NCBI RefSeq assembly: GCF_900091525.1
Contig: NZ_FMCU01000013.1
Span: forward strand, 124,001 to 188,000
Direction of reading: 5' to 3'
Length of the DNA: 64,000 nt
Source of the DNA: Micromonospora matsumotoense
GTDB lineage: Bacteria > Actinomycetota > Actinomycetes > Mycobacteriales > Micromonosporaceae
Numbering within the stretch: the first letter of the stretch is position 1; the number at the start of each line of letters is the position of its first letter. Below, piece after piece: positions 1-8,800 of this stretch. The notes beneath the pieces are model-generated. The model saw nothing but the letters and a program-made list of their open reading frames with translations, had not been told where the DNA came from and did not search any database. Made by a program: the position numbers and the translations under genes.

Positions 1-455
1 CCCGGCACGGCGGTGAGACCCAGAACGGATGACACGGTGACGACATGACCGCTGCGCTGGCCGCGCAGGACCGGCAGGGCGGCGCGCAAGACGTTCCAGA
101 CTCCGACGACCTGTACGTCGAGCATGTCGCGGACGTCGTCCGGGCTGGCCTCCTCAACGGCACCGAGGTAGCCGTAGCCGGCATTGTTGACGACCACGTC
201 GAGGCCGCCGAAGCGCGAGACGGTCTCCTCGACCGCGCGTCCGACGGCGTCGGAGTCACGGAGGTCGACGTTGAGGGCGAGCAGCTTCGAGGTGTCCACG
301 CGGCCGTCGAGCGCAGTCGTCAGGCGCTCGACGGTGCGGGTGGTGGCGGCGAGGTTGTCACCGCGCTGTAGTACCTGAACAACCAGTTCCAGGCCGAGGC
401 CGCGCGACGTACCGGTCACGAACCAGGTGGCCGGGCGATCGGTGGGGATGCTCAT
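1..455 (-). CDS. Short-chain dehydrogenase/reductase, 3' end cut by window edge
   Basis: The minus strand is open from an ATG at 455 to the left edge (151 codons, no stop), so the C-terminal part lies outside the window. The visible part is the classical SDR N-terminal half: a cofactor-binding motif read as TGTSRGLG near residues 14-21, the NNAGYG motif near residue 90, and a VVTVSSVLG segment with the active-site serine region near the cut. The catalytic YxxxK is beyond the edge. An AAAGGA ribosome-binding sequence lies about 6 nt before the ATG. It is divergent from the XRE regulator, an arrangement often seen for MmyB-type regulators and oxidoreductases, so it is probably that regulator's target. 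The substrate cannot be predicted. Confidence 0.9.
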   Translation of the reverse strand, partial: MSIPTDRPATWFVTGTSRGLGLELVVQVLQRGDNLAATTRTVERLTTALDGRVDTSKLLALNVDLRDSDAVGRAVEETVSRFGGLDVVVNNAGYGYLGAVEEASPDDVRDMLDVQVVGVWNVLRAALPVLRGQRSGHVVTVSSVLGLTAVP

Positions 456-582
456 GGAGGGTCCTTTCGGGGGGTGTCGTCTCGCCGAGCCATTCGGCGA
501 AATCGGTATGAGTTCAACTGTGTCCGTTGCGCGGCCGTCGTGGGCGGTCATCTTGAGCCCTTCCAGACCTGGGAATGCGCTG

Positions 583-597
583 CCTAGGACTCCTAGG
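583..597. promoter_or_regulatory. Perfect 15-bp palindrome, likely operator of the adjacent XRE regulator
   Basis: CCTAGGA-C-TCCTAGG is a perfect 7-bp inverted repeat around one base. It sits 39 bases before the regulator ATG, in the 180-bp divergent gap between the SDR gene and the regulator. Position and symmetry suit an autoregulatory operator that also controls the SDR gene. The operator function is inferred from context. Confidence 0.65.
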
Positions 598-635
598 TCC
601 ACCCAGCCCGCCGGCCCGCGAGGCACAATGGGCCC

Positions 636-1523
636 ATGCCCGCCATCAATCGCGAGCTCGCCGATTTCCTGCGACGGGCTCGCAGCAAACAGGACCCGCG
701 GCGAGCCGGCCTACCGACAGACGCCCGTGTGCGCCGCGTGCCGGGCCTGCGCCGCGAAGAAGTGGCGCTGCTCGCCGGGGTCTCGACGGATTACTACGCC
801 CGCCTTGAACAGGGACGTCGCATCGTGCCTTCGCCGGCGGTGATCGACGCGCTCGCACGCGCGCTCCACCTCGATCCGGCCGGCCGGAGCCACCTCGAGG
901 ACCTCATCGGCGTAGGCTCGACCGAATCGCCGCGCGGTCGCACAAGGGGAGCCGTGCCAGCGGTGCAACGGATTCGGCCCGGCGTGCAGCAGCTCCTGGA
1001 CAACCTCGACACGGTGCCGGTACTCGTCCTCGGCCGCGGCAGCCACGCGCTGGCCGCGAACCGGCTGGCTCGGGCGCTGCTCGCCGACTTCGAGCAGATG
1101 CCAGCACGCGAACGGAACTACGCCCGCTGGATACTCCTCGACCCCGGAGCCCGGGAACTGTTCGTCGACTGGGACCAGCAAGCAAGAGCAGCCGTGGAGA
1201 GCCTGCGCCTCGAGTTCGGCGCCCATCCGAACGACCGAACGCTAACCGAGCTCATCGACGACCTACGCACTCAGAGTCCCGAGTTCGACCAATGGTGGAA
1301 CGAGCACCGGGTCTACCAGCGCACCTACGGGACCAAGCGACTTCGCCACCCGGTCGTCGGCGACCTGTCGATCGACTACGAAACACTCACCCTGCCCGGC
1401 GACAAAGAGACCACCATGTTCCTCTACAGCACCGAACCCCATTCACCCTCCCAACGCGCCTTGAACCTGCTCGCGAGTTGGTCGCTGAGCCCTGCATCAA
1501 TCCGGCACGCCCCGCCGACCTGA
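636..1523 (+). CDS. XRE-family transcriptional regulator, MmyB-like
   Basis: This 295-residue protein has an N-terminal helix-turn-helix at about residues 10-85, with the family's RVPGLRREEVALLAGVS and DYYARLEQGR segments, and a C-terminal ligand-binding domain of the MmyB type (about 110-280). The C-terminal part carries the typical ANRLARAL, ARWILLDP and HPVVGDLSIDYE segments. In the family this domain has a PAS-like fold thought to bind a small hydrophobic ligand. It is divergent from an SDR gene with a 15-bp palindrome between, so autoregulation and control of the SDR gene are likely. Length is normal for the family. The ATG at 636 begins the conserved N-terminus. Confidence 0.92.
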   Translation: MPAINRELADFLRRARSKQDPRRAGLPTDARVRRVPGLRREEVALLAGVSTDYYARLEQGRRIVPSPAVIDALARALHLDPAGRSHLEDLIGVGSTESPRGRTRGAVPAVQRIRPGVQQLLDNLDTVPVLVLGRGSHALAANRLARALLADFEQMPARERNYARWILLDPGARELFVDWDQQARAAVESLRLEFGAHPNDRTLTELIDDLRTQSPEFDQWWNEHRVYQRTYGTKRLRHPVVGDLSIDYETLTLPGDKETTMFLYSTEPHSPSQRALNLLASWSLSPASIRHAPPT

Positions 1524-1667
1524 AACACCATCGGGACCTGTGCGGAAGTGGAACGCGCCCGGGGCGCAGGTGATGTTGCGGGTGGGCAATATTCCGGTCG
1601 TCAGGTAGGCGTTGACGGCGTCCAGCGCGCAGCCGCTACAGTCCGGGAAGATCTCGTGCTCCGTGGC
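1497..1667 (-). pseudogene. Remnant of an alpha/beta hydrolase C-terminus (TAP-like)
   Basis: On the minus strand one frame from about 1667 to a TGA at 1497-1499 reads like the tail of secreted alpha/beta hydrolases of the tripeptidyl-aminopeptidase type: a segment ALDAVNAYLTTGILPTRN followed by a cysteine and a short end. No start codon, catalytic residues or upstream domain are present. The 3' end overlaps the end of the XRE gene. Read as a decayed fragment; the match is short, so confidence is low. Confidence 0.35.
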
Positions 1668-1729
1668 CCCCCTGACCCTGACCAGCTCACGCTGGTCGTG
1701 GCCGTGCCGGTGGGCGCGGTCACCGCCCG

Positions 1730-1939
1730 GTCAGCACCGTGGCCAACCCGGTCGCAGCAACCACCATCGGCATGCTGCTGCTCGGCGAGACCCTACGTGG
1801 CGGCACGACCGGCGTTCTCGTCGCCGCCGTCTGCGTCGCCGGCCTCACCGTGGCCGTCCGGCAGCTCTCTGTGGCGCAGCAACTCGTTCGAGGCGCCGCT
1901 GACCGGACAGACAAAATGCCCAGCCCGGGCAGGAGGTAA
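1730..1939 (+). pseudogene. Remnant of a DMT/EamA transporter C-terminus
   Basis: The frame holds one recognisable end of a drug/metabolite transporter: STVANPVAATTIGMLLLGE, then a hydrophobic segment GVLVAAVCVAGLTVAVRQL and a short polar tail. The LLLGE motif is typical of the penultimate helix of EamA proteins. Everything upstream in this frame lacks membrane segments, so eight or nine helices are missing. It lies with the hydrolase remnant in a stretch (1524-2076) without an intact gene. A gene of only 66 codons is unlikely to work. Confidence 0.4.
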
Positions 1940-2076
1940 CGAGCCCCCACACTCCTCCGTGACCGCCGATGGTGAGACAGGCCCGACGGCCAGCAACCCG
2001 GGCGACGCCGGGGTGGTGACGGCCCGAGGGGTGACCGGACGAACGCCGTGGCCACGCCAGGTTGCCGGACCTCGGC

Positions 2077-2700
2077 TCAGATCATGCCGGTACGCAGCGC
2101 GTAGGCGACCGCGTGGGAGCGGTTACGCAGCCTGAGCCGGTGGGTGACCCCGTAGATGACGTTCTTGACGGTCCGCTCCGAGTAGCAGAGCTTTCCGGCG
2201 ATCTCGCCGGTGTCGAACCCGTCCGCCATCAACCGCAGCACGTCGACCTCACGCGGGGTCAAGCCGGAGGCGTTGAGACCGTTCGGGGCGAGCACCTCGC
2301 GCTGCAGCCGCTCGATGTGCTTGAGCAGCTCACCCACCAGATTCGTCGGCATGACGCCGCCACCACCCGCCGCAGCCGACACGCTGTGCGCCAGCCGTTC
2401 GCCGGTGACCGCCGCACGCGGCAGGATGGCCACCACCCGGCATTCCACCGCAGCGAGAAGCTCACTCTCGGTTATCTCGCGCAGTACGAGAACCACCGGC
2501 AGACCCGTCTCGACGGCCGAACGGCGCAGCATCGCCACCACGTCCACAGTCAACTGCTCGCAACCGAACACGAGCACCTGCGCCCGGGCGCGATCGTCGG
2601 CGGGCAGCAGCTCGATCGTCGGGCAGGAACTCAGGAAGCTCGCGAGTCCCGCGTAGCTGATCGGGTCTGACGCCTGTAGGACCAGCCGAACCTGTTCCAC
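2077..2700 (-). CDS. LuxR-type regulator with degenerate receiver domain
   Basis: This 207-residue protein has a C-terminal LuxR helix-turn-helix at about residues 145-207 (LTPREVDVLRLMADG, then SERTVKNVIYGVTHRL). The N-terminal 120 residues look like a receiver domain by length and pattern, but the expected phosphorylatable aspartate after the third strand is absent: the sequence reads QVLVFGCEQL. It is therefore probably not controlled by ordinary phosphotransfer. Start GTG at 2700 is supported by GGAGG five bases upstream. It follows the 120-residue protein on the same strand after 113 bases. No sensor kinase lies next to it. Its targets are unknown; the neighbouring type VII locus is a possibility. 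Confidence 0.85.
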   Translation of the reverse strand: MEQVRLVLQASDPISYAGLASFLSSCPTIELLPADDRARAQVLVFGCEQLTVDVVAMLRRSAVETGLPVVLVLREITESELLAAVECRVVAILPRAAVTGERLAHSVSAAAGGGGVMPTNLVGELLKHIERLQREVLAPNGLNASGLTPREVDVLRLMADGFDTGEIAGKLCYSERTVKNVIYGVTHRLRLRNRSHAVAYALRTGMI

Positions 2701-2813
2701 TGAAACCTCCGCATGTCATGGGTGCGAGGAGAGTCTCCGAAAGGGTTCTTCAGAAAATCTCCAAGCGGCTTCACCACTGCCCCGTCCGCCGTGAAGGTTC
2801 GCGCCGACACGGC

Positions 2814-3176
2814 TCAGCGGCGGAGGCGACCATCCGCGCCCGGAGGCGCCAGCCGCGCCCGGCGCAGCGCCTCGATGTACTTGGGGATCTCCGTCACCGC
2901 CAGTTCCAGCCGGCCGGGCGCGAGCTGGTCGGCGAAGAGGGCGTCGACCACGTCCAGGGCGAGTTCGTCGGGGATCTCTTCGACCCGCTGGGTCGGGATG
3001 TGCTGCCAGATGTGCAGGATGCGCAGCCGTGCCCGGACAGCGGAGAGCGTGAGTTCCAACGCGGCTATCGCCTCGTCGGCCTGCTCCGCCGGCAGCACCA
3101 AGCGCCCCTGGCTGGCGAGGGTGAGCAGGAGTTCACCCACGAACGGGCTCGTCGATGCATCAGGTTGGGCCGACAC
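2814..3176 (-). CDS. Hypothetical 120-residue helical protein
   Basis: I do not recognise this family. The 120 residues are mostly helical by composition. There is a run rich in Ala, Leu and Glu at about residues 28-55 with the segment LRILHIWQHIP, then a second acidic helix and a basic C-terminus. There is no signal peptide or membrane segment. The start is GTG with no strong ribosome-binding sequence, so the true start may differ. It lies upstream of the LuxR-type gene on the same strand and is divergent from the first BTAD regulator. Its size and helical character would suit a small partner or regulatory protein, but no function can be assigned. Confidence 0.6.
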   Translation of the reverse strand: MSAQPDASTSPFVGELLLTLASQGRLVLPAEQADEAIAALELTLSAVRARLRILHIWQHIPTQRVEEIPDELALDVVDALFADQLAPGRLELAVTEIPKYIEALRRARLAPPGADGRLRR

Positions 3177-3194
3177 TGTTGGAGTGCATCAGGT
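3156..3194. repeat. Pair of 10-bp direct repeats in divergent promoter region
   Basis: TGCATCAGGT occurs at 3156-3165 and again at 3185-3194, 29 bases apart (nearly three helical turns), around the proposed start of the 120-residue gene and in the gap before the BTAD regulator. BTAD/SARP proteins commonly bind direct repeats, although usually with shorter spacing, so a regulatory role is only a possibility. Confidence 0.35.
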
Positions 3195-3411
3195 CGACAG
3201 CCGGGACGGAAGGCTGCCGCGACGGAAGTGCCCGGACTTCGGTCCGGTCTGCCCGCTCTACCGCCCCGGTCTGCGCCAGTTCCCCGTTCGGTGCCCCCCA
3301 ACTGGCGGGACGCTCCCACCTCGGGAAGAATGTCCAGGTGTCGAGCAGACGGGCTGGTGGGGCTGACGCACCTCGCGGGGGCGGGATCTCGCGACGGTGA
3401 GCAGGGAAGCC

Positions 3412-5748
3412 ATGTCGGCGGAGTTCCCGGAGATCGACCTCCGCATGTTGGGGCCGGTACGGGTCTGGCGGGACGACACCGAACTCACGCTCGGCTCGGC
3501 ACGCCGAACGGCCGTACTGTGTGTGCTCGCCCTGCACGCCGGACGCAGCGTCTCCCGGGCGGAGCTCGTCGCCGCCGTCTGGGGCGAGGACCCGCCCCCG
3601 AGCGCGACCGGGAACATCTACACGTACGTCTCGACGCTGCGCCAGGTGCTGGAACCGGCCCGGAGCCGGTGGGCGGCGGGACGACTGCTCAGTTCGGGCG
3701 GCGGCACCTACCAGCTGCACCTCCCCCCGGATTGCGTCGACGTCGTCAGGTTCGAGAGGCTGCGCGAGACCGCCCGCCAGCAGCGGGCCGCCGGGGACAC
3801 CCGCGCCGAACTGGCCACCGTCCAGGACGCCCTACTGCTCTGGCACGGCGCGGCGCTCGCCGGCGTACCCGGCCCCTTCGCGCAGGCACAACGGCTGCGC
3901 CTGGCCGCGCTGCGGCTCGCCACCGCCGAGCGACACGCCGCGCTGCTGGCCGAGACCGGGCGGCACGAAGAATCGGCCCGGGTTCTACGCGGTCTGATGG
4001 CCGCGAATCCACTCCGGGAAGACCTGCGGGCCAGACTCACCGACGCGCCGCACGAGGCCGGCCGCGACGCGGACCCGGTGCCGGCGACCACCGACGGCAC
4101 CGTCGCGACCGGCAGCCGTCCCGAGAGTCCACCGACGCCCGGCACCGCCACCGACGTCCGGCCGGACCACCGGGAGCTGCTGGTCGGCCGTGACCCGGTC
4201 CTGCACCGGCTACGCCGGGCCGCAGCCGGCGTCGCCCTCGGACGCGGCGGCTCCCTCCTGATCCGGGGTCCCGCCGGCATCGGCAAGTCGACGCTGCTGG
4301 AAGCTGCGCTACGTCGTGTCACCACACCGCAGCGGTCCCGCATCGGCTGGGCGGTCGGCGATAGTGGTTCCCGACGCACGCCGCTCGGCACCCTGCTGGA
4401 GTGCCTCGACTCCGCGCAGGTCGCCGACCCGATCCGGCACGAACTCGACACCCTCGCCACCGTTGCCGAACCGCGAGACCCAGCCGAACCGCGAGACCGG
4501 GCAGAGCCGGGAGATCCGGCCGGCGTCGACCTTGCGGACCGGGCGGTACGGCTGATCTGCCGCGCGGCTGCGGATACGCCGCTCGTTCTCGTCGTCGACG
4601 ACCTGCAGTGGGCCGACCCGACGACGCAGCGGGCGTGGGCGACGCTCACCCGGCACACCGCCGGGCTTCCGCTGCTGCTGGTCGCGGTGGTTCGGTCCGG
4701 CGAGCCGCTGGCGACCCGGCAGTCCCTCGGTGAGCTCATCGAACTGCCCCCGCTGGACTCCGACGCGGCGAGCGCCCTCGTCCGGGCAGTCGCCCCGGAG
4801 CCGCCCGAGCCCGAAGAACTGGCCCGGATCCTCGACGACGCCGGCGGACACCCGCAGTACCTCCGGCAGCTCGCCGGGGGCGAAGCCGGTGCTCCACCGA
4901 CGGCTGATCTGGCCGCGACGGTCGGGGCGCACCTCGCCCCGTTCACCGAGGACACCCGCCAGGTGCTGCGGGCGGTCGCGTTCCTCAGCGCGTACGAGCT
5001 GCGGGCACCGGGGACCCAGCCGCCCGGTTGCCGCATCACCGAGCTGGCCGCGGTCACCGACCGCGGCGCTGAGGAACTGACCCGGGCACTGGCCCCGGCG
5101 CGGGCCCACGGGATCCTCGCCCCCTCCGACCGGCTGCGGCTGCGGCACCGGATCGTGGCCCGGACCCTCTACGAAAGCACACCGGCAGCACTCCGGGTCG
5201 CCGTGTGCCGCCTGTACGGCAGACGGCTCGCCGCCGCCGGCGCGGCACCCGACCGGGTGGTGGCGCAGTTGCTGGCCGCAGGAGTGCCGGTGGACGACTG
5301 GCTCGGCGGCTGGCTGGCCGAACACGTCGCACAGATCGCCGGGACGGCACCACAGATCGCCATCGCCGTCCTGCAACAGGTCCACGCCCAGCAGGCCCTC
5401 GATCTGGACCAACAGCTCCTGTTCACCGCCTGGTTGGCCCGCCTGCTGCTGCGCCAGGAACGCCACGCGGCGGCCGAGGCGGGCTGGGTCGCCGCCCGGA
5501 CCACCGAGCCGGAACTGAGGGGCGAGATGCGCTGGACAGCGGCGCACAGCCACGAGCGACGAGGCGAGTTCGAGGCGGCGGCAGAGATCGCCCATGTGGC
5601 CCTGCGTGAGCGCCGGATATCCCCACCCTGGCTGGAGGAGTTACGGACCCTGCTGGCTCGGGTACGACCACACCTGCCGGGCAACCCGACCCAGCCGCAC
5701 CTCTCCCGATCGGCGATCATCGAAGGCGAGCACCCTGTCGCCCGGTGA
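3412..5748 (+). CDS. BTAD/AAA regulator (AfsR/SARP-like), first of two
   Basis: This 778-residue regulator starts with an OmpR-type winged helix (about 8-95) and a bacterial transcriptional activation domain (about 100-240), followed by a STAND-type ATPase. Walker A reads GPAGIGKS at about 286-293 and Walker B LVVDDLQW near 394. The last 200 residues are helical. SARP proteins activate secondary-metabolite or secretion genes by binding direct repeats. I chose ATG 3412 over the in-frame GTG at 3397 because AGGGA lies four bases before it and the conserved DLRMLGPVRVW segment follows closely. A proline-rich linker and a short repeat of Glu-Pro-Arg-Asp residues near 365-375 separate sub-domains. 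It is followed at 59 bases by a second protein of the same kind. Confidence 0.9.
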   Translation: MSAEFPEIDLRMLGPVRVWRDDTELTLGSARRTAVLCVLALHAGRSVSRAELVAAVWGEDPPPSATGNIYTYVSTLRQVLEPARSRWAAGRLLSSGGGTYQLHLPPDCVDVVRFERLRETARQQRAAGDTRAELATVQDALLLWHGAALAGVPGPFAQAQRLRLAALRLATAERHAALLAETGRHEESARVLRGLMAANPLREDLRARLTDAPHEAGRDADPVPATTDGTVATGSRPESPPTPGTATDVRPDHRELLVGRDPVLHRLRRAAAGVALGRGGSLLIRGPAGIGKSTLLEAALRRVTTPQRSRIGWAVGDSGSRRTPLGTLLECLDSAQVADPIRHELDTLATVAEPRDPAEPRDRAEPGDPAGVDLADRAVRLICRAAADTPLVLVVDDLQWADPTTQRAWATLTRHTAGLPLLLVAVVRSGEPLATRQSLGELIELPPLDSDAASALVRAVAPEPPEPEELARILDDAGGHPQYLRQLAGGEAGAPPTADLAATVGAHLAPFTEDTRQVLRAVAFLSAYELRAPGTQPPGCRITELAAVTDRGAEELTRALAPARAHGILAPSDRLRLRHRIVARTLYESTPAALRVAVCRLYGRRLAAAGAAPDRVVAQLLAAGVPVDDWLGGWLAEHVAQIAGTAPQIAIAVLQQVHAQQALDLDQQLLFTAWLARLLLRQERHAAAEAGWVAARTTEPELRGEMRWTAAHSHERRGEFEAAAEIAHVALRERRISPPWLEELRTLLARVRPHLPGNPTQPHLSRSAIIEGEHPVAR

Positions 5749-5806
5749 CCGGCGTACTGTCCGACGCGGGAGCGGACACCTCTTCACCTGTCCCCATGGA
5801 GGACTT

Positions 5807-8800
5807 GTGGCGACAACACCGGACGACCGGCTGCGAGTGTCGGTCCTGGGTCCGGTCCGGGCCTGGCGCGGCCCGCAGGAGCTCCCCCTGGGGCCGGCCC
5901 GGCAGCGGGTGCTGTTCGTGCTGCTGGCCGCAGCCGCCGGACGCGACGTCGGGCGGGACGAACTGATCGCGGGCATCTGGGGTACGTCCGCACCCACCAC
6001 TGCGGTGGGCAGTGTGTACACGTACATCTCAGGACTGCGTCGTGGCCTCGGTCACGAATCGCTGACCTCCGGACCTGCCGGGTACGCCCTGCGCCTGCAC
6101 CCCGGGGACCTCGACAGTGAACGGTTCGTCGCGCTCTGCGCGGATGCGGCGCGGCTGCGCCGGGGCGGCGACCCGTCCGCCGCCGTGACCAGGCTCGACG
6201 AGGCGTTGGGCATGTGGCACGGCGAGGCGTACGCGGGGCTGACCGGCCACCGCATCGAAGTGGAGCGGGCCCAGCTGGCGCAGCGACGACTCGACGCCGT
6301 CGAGCAGCGCGCCCGGATGCTGGTCGAGCTCGGCGACGACGGTGTGCTGGCCGACCTGGCCGGTCTGGTCCGCGACCACCCCCTGCACGAGCCCTTCTAC
6401 GAGCTGCTGATGCTGGCCCTACACCGCACCGGCCGGCGAACCGAGGCACTCGCGCTCTTCCGGACGGCACAGCACACCCTCCTGACCGAACTCGGGGTCG
6501 AGCCGGGCGACGCCCTCACCCGACTGCACGAGAAGGTGTCGGCCCGACCGGCCGAGACGATCGCGCGTCGCCCGCCTGCGGCACCCCCCGATCCGGTGCG
6601 CCGACCGACGGGCGACAGGCCACCGCCGGGCTCGCTGGCCGGCCGGGACGGCGAGCTGCACCGGCTGCGTACCCTGGTCGAGGCCGTCGTTGCCGGTCAG
6701 GGCACCGTGGTCTGGGTCGACGGCGAACCCGGGATCGGCAAGACGGCGCTGCTCACCGCGGCCTTCGCCGATGCGGCCGAACGAGGCTGTCAGGTCGCCT
6801 GGGGCGTCGCCCAGGAACTCGACCAGCAGGTCCCGCTGCAGGCAGCGGCGCGGGCGCTGGGGCTTCAAACCCGACTCACGGCAGGCCCGGCCACCCTCGG
6901 GCGGCATCCAACGGGACTCGACGACCCGGTCGACGGGACCGCCGACCGGGTGCTGGCCCAGGTACGCGCGGCCTGCGCCACCGCTCCCCTCCTGCTGGTC
7001 CTCGACGGCCTGCACCGGGCCGACCAGTCCGGCGTGTCGCTGTGGGAGAGGCTGGTCGCCGCCACCCGACGTATGCCGCTGCTGCTGGTGGCGGCGGCAC
7101 GGCTGGAGCCCGGGGAACCGGAGCTGGCGAGCTTGCGCCGAGGCGTGCAGGCCCGGCAGGGTCACCTACTGCGGTTGGCAGCCCTGCCACCCGAGGCGGT
7201 CGGAGAGCTGGTGACCGGCCTGGTGGGTGCGCCGCTCGGACCGCACCTGGCCAAGGTGGTGCCCATCTCGGCCGGAAACCCCAGCTACGCCCGCGAGCTG
7301 ACCATCGCGCTGCTGCGTCGGGGCGAGGTCCGGTTGGTCGACGGGCTGGCCGACATCCCCGACGCCGTGCCGATCGAGGCACCGCGCTCGCTGTTGGCCG
7401 TGGTCCGCGCCACCATGGACCTTCTCTCGGCCGGCACCCAGGAGGTGCTCCGCACGGCGGCCCTGCTCGGTACCCGTTTCTCCGTCGACGACGTCGGGGC
7501 GGTGACCGGCCACTCCCCCTTCCATCTGGTGTCCAGTCTGGAGGAGGCGCTGGAGGCCAACGTCGTCGTGGACGACGGCACCGAACTGGCCTTCCGGCAC
7601 CCGATCCTGCGGCATGTGCTGTACGAGAGCATCCCGCCCCCGGCCCGGTCGACGCTGCACCGGCACACCGCCGAGGTGCTGGCGAACGGCGGTAGCCCGG
7701 TGGGCCGGGTGGCCGAACAGCTCGCCGCGGCGACTGCGGTGGTCGACGACTGGGTGGTCTCGTGGCTGGTCGCCCACCATGCCGAGCTGGGCCGACGGGC
7801 GTCCCAGCTCGGCAGCGACCTGCTACGCCGGGTGCTCGGCACCGACCTGCCCGATCCGCAGCAACGGGAAAGGCTGTTGATCGCCCTGGTCAGGCTGGAC
7901 TTCCGGGACCAGCGGCAGCCGCTGGACGAGGCCCGGGAGGTGCTACGGATCGCCGCCGATCCGGCCGCCCGCGCCGAGATGCGGCACCTACTCGCCGCGA
8001 TGACCTACCGGGTCGGCGACACTGCGGCGGCGCTCGGCCTCGTCCAGGACGCGCTGGCCGACCCCACCGTGCCCGCCCTGTGGCACACCCGCCACCGGAT
8101 GCTGCTGGCCAACTTCCGCCGCGGGCCGCTGGACGACCTGGACCAGGCGGACCGGACGGCGGCAGGAATCCACGCCGCCGCGCCCGACCCGGATGATCCG
8201 TACGAGGCGGCATTCGCCCTGCAGACCACCTGGTTGACCAGTTCCATCCGCCGCGACCACCAACGGGCGTTGGAGTACGTCGATCGCGCGTTGGACATCA
8301 TGCGGGAGAACCCGGCCTTCGCCGGCCTGTACCTGGACCTGCTCGACAACCGGGTGTTCACGCTGCAGAACCTGGACCGGCTGGAGGATGCCGAGCGGAC
8401 GCTGCGGGAGGCCGCGCTCTTCGCGCTGCGGCACCGGTTGCCGGCCAGCCTGTACGTCGCCGCCGTGGTGCAGCACTACTGGTCAGGCCGGTGGGACGAC
8501 GTGTTCTCGGTGGTCAGCGCGGTCACCGACGACCCGCCCGGCACCACCCTGCTGGGCACCCGGGAGCCGGGGGCGACCGCGATGCTGCTGCACGGCACGG
8601 CCGCGCTCGTCGCCGCGCGCCGCGAAGACGTCGTCCTGGCCACCGGGCACCTGGACGCCACCGAACTGGTGCCGGCCACCGACGCCGAGCGGGAGAGCTG
8701 CGACTTCCTGCTGGTCGCCCGCTCGCTCGTGGCCGAGCAGCAGGGCCGCGCGGAGGACGCGCTGCGGATCCTCGACCCGCTGCTGGTGCCCGAGTACGCA

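Noticed and set aside
2718..4193. Long plus-strand open frame of 491 codons
   Set aside because: It is rich in Arg/Pro, lacks any family pattern and overlaps the 120-residue gene and the start of the BTAD regulator, which have clear domains. It is a high-GC shadow.
5594..5806. Upstream extension of the second BTAD regulator
   Set aside because: It overlaps the end of the first regulator and has no domain; GTG 5807 has a good ribosome-binding sequence and begins the conserved winged helix.
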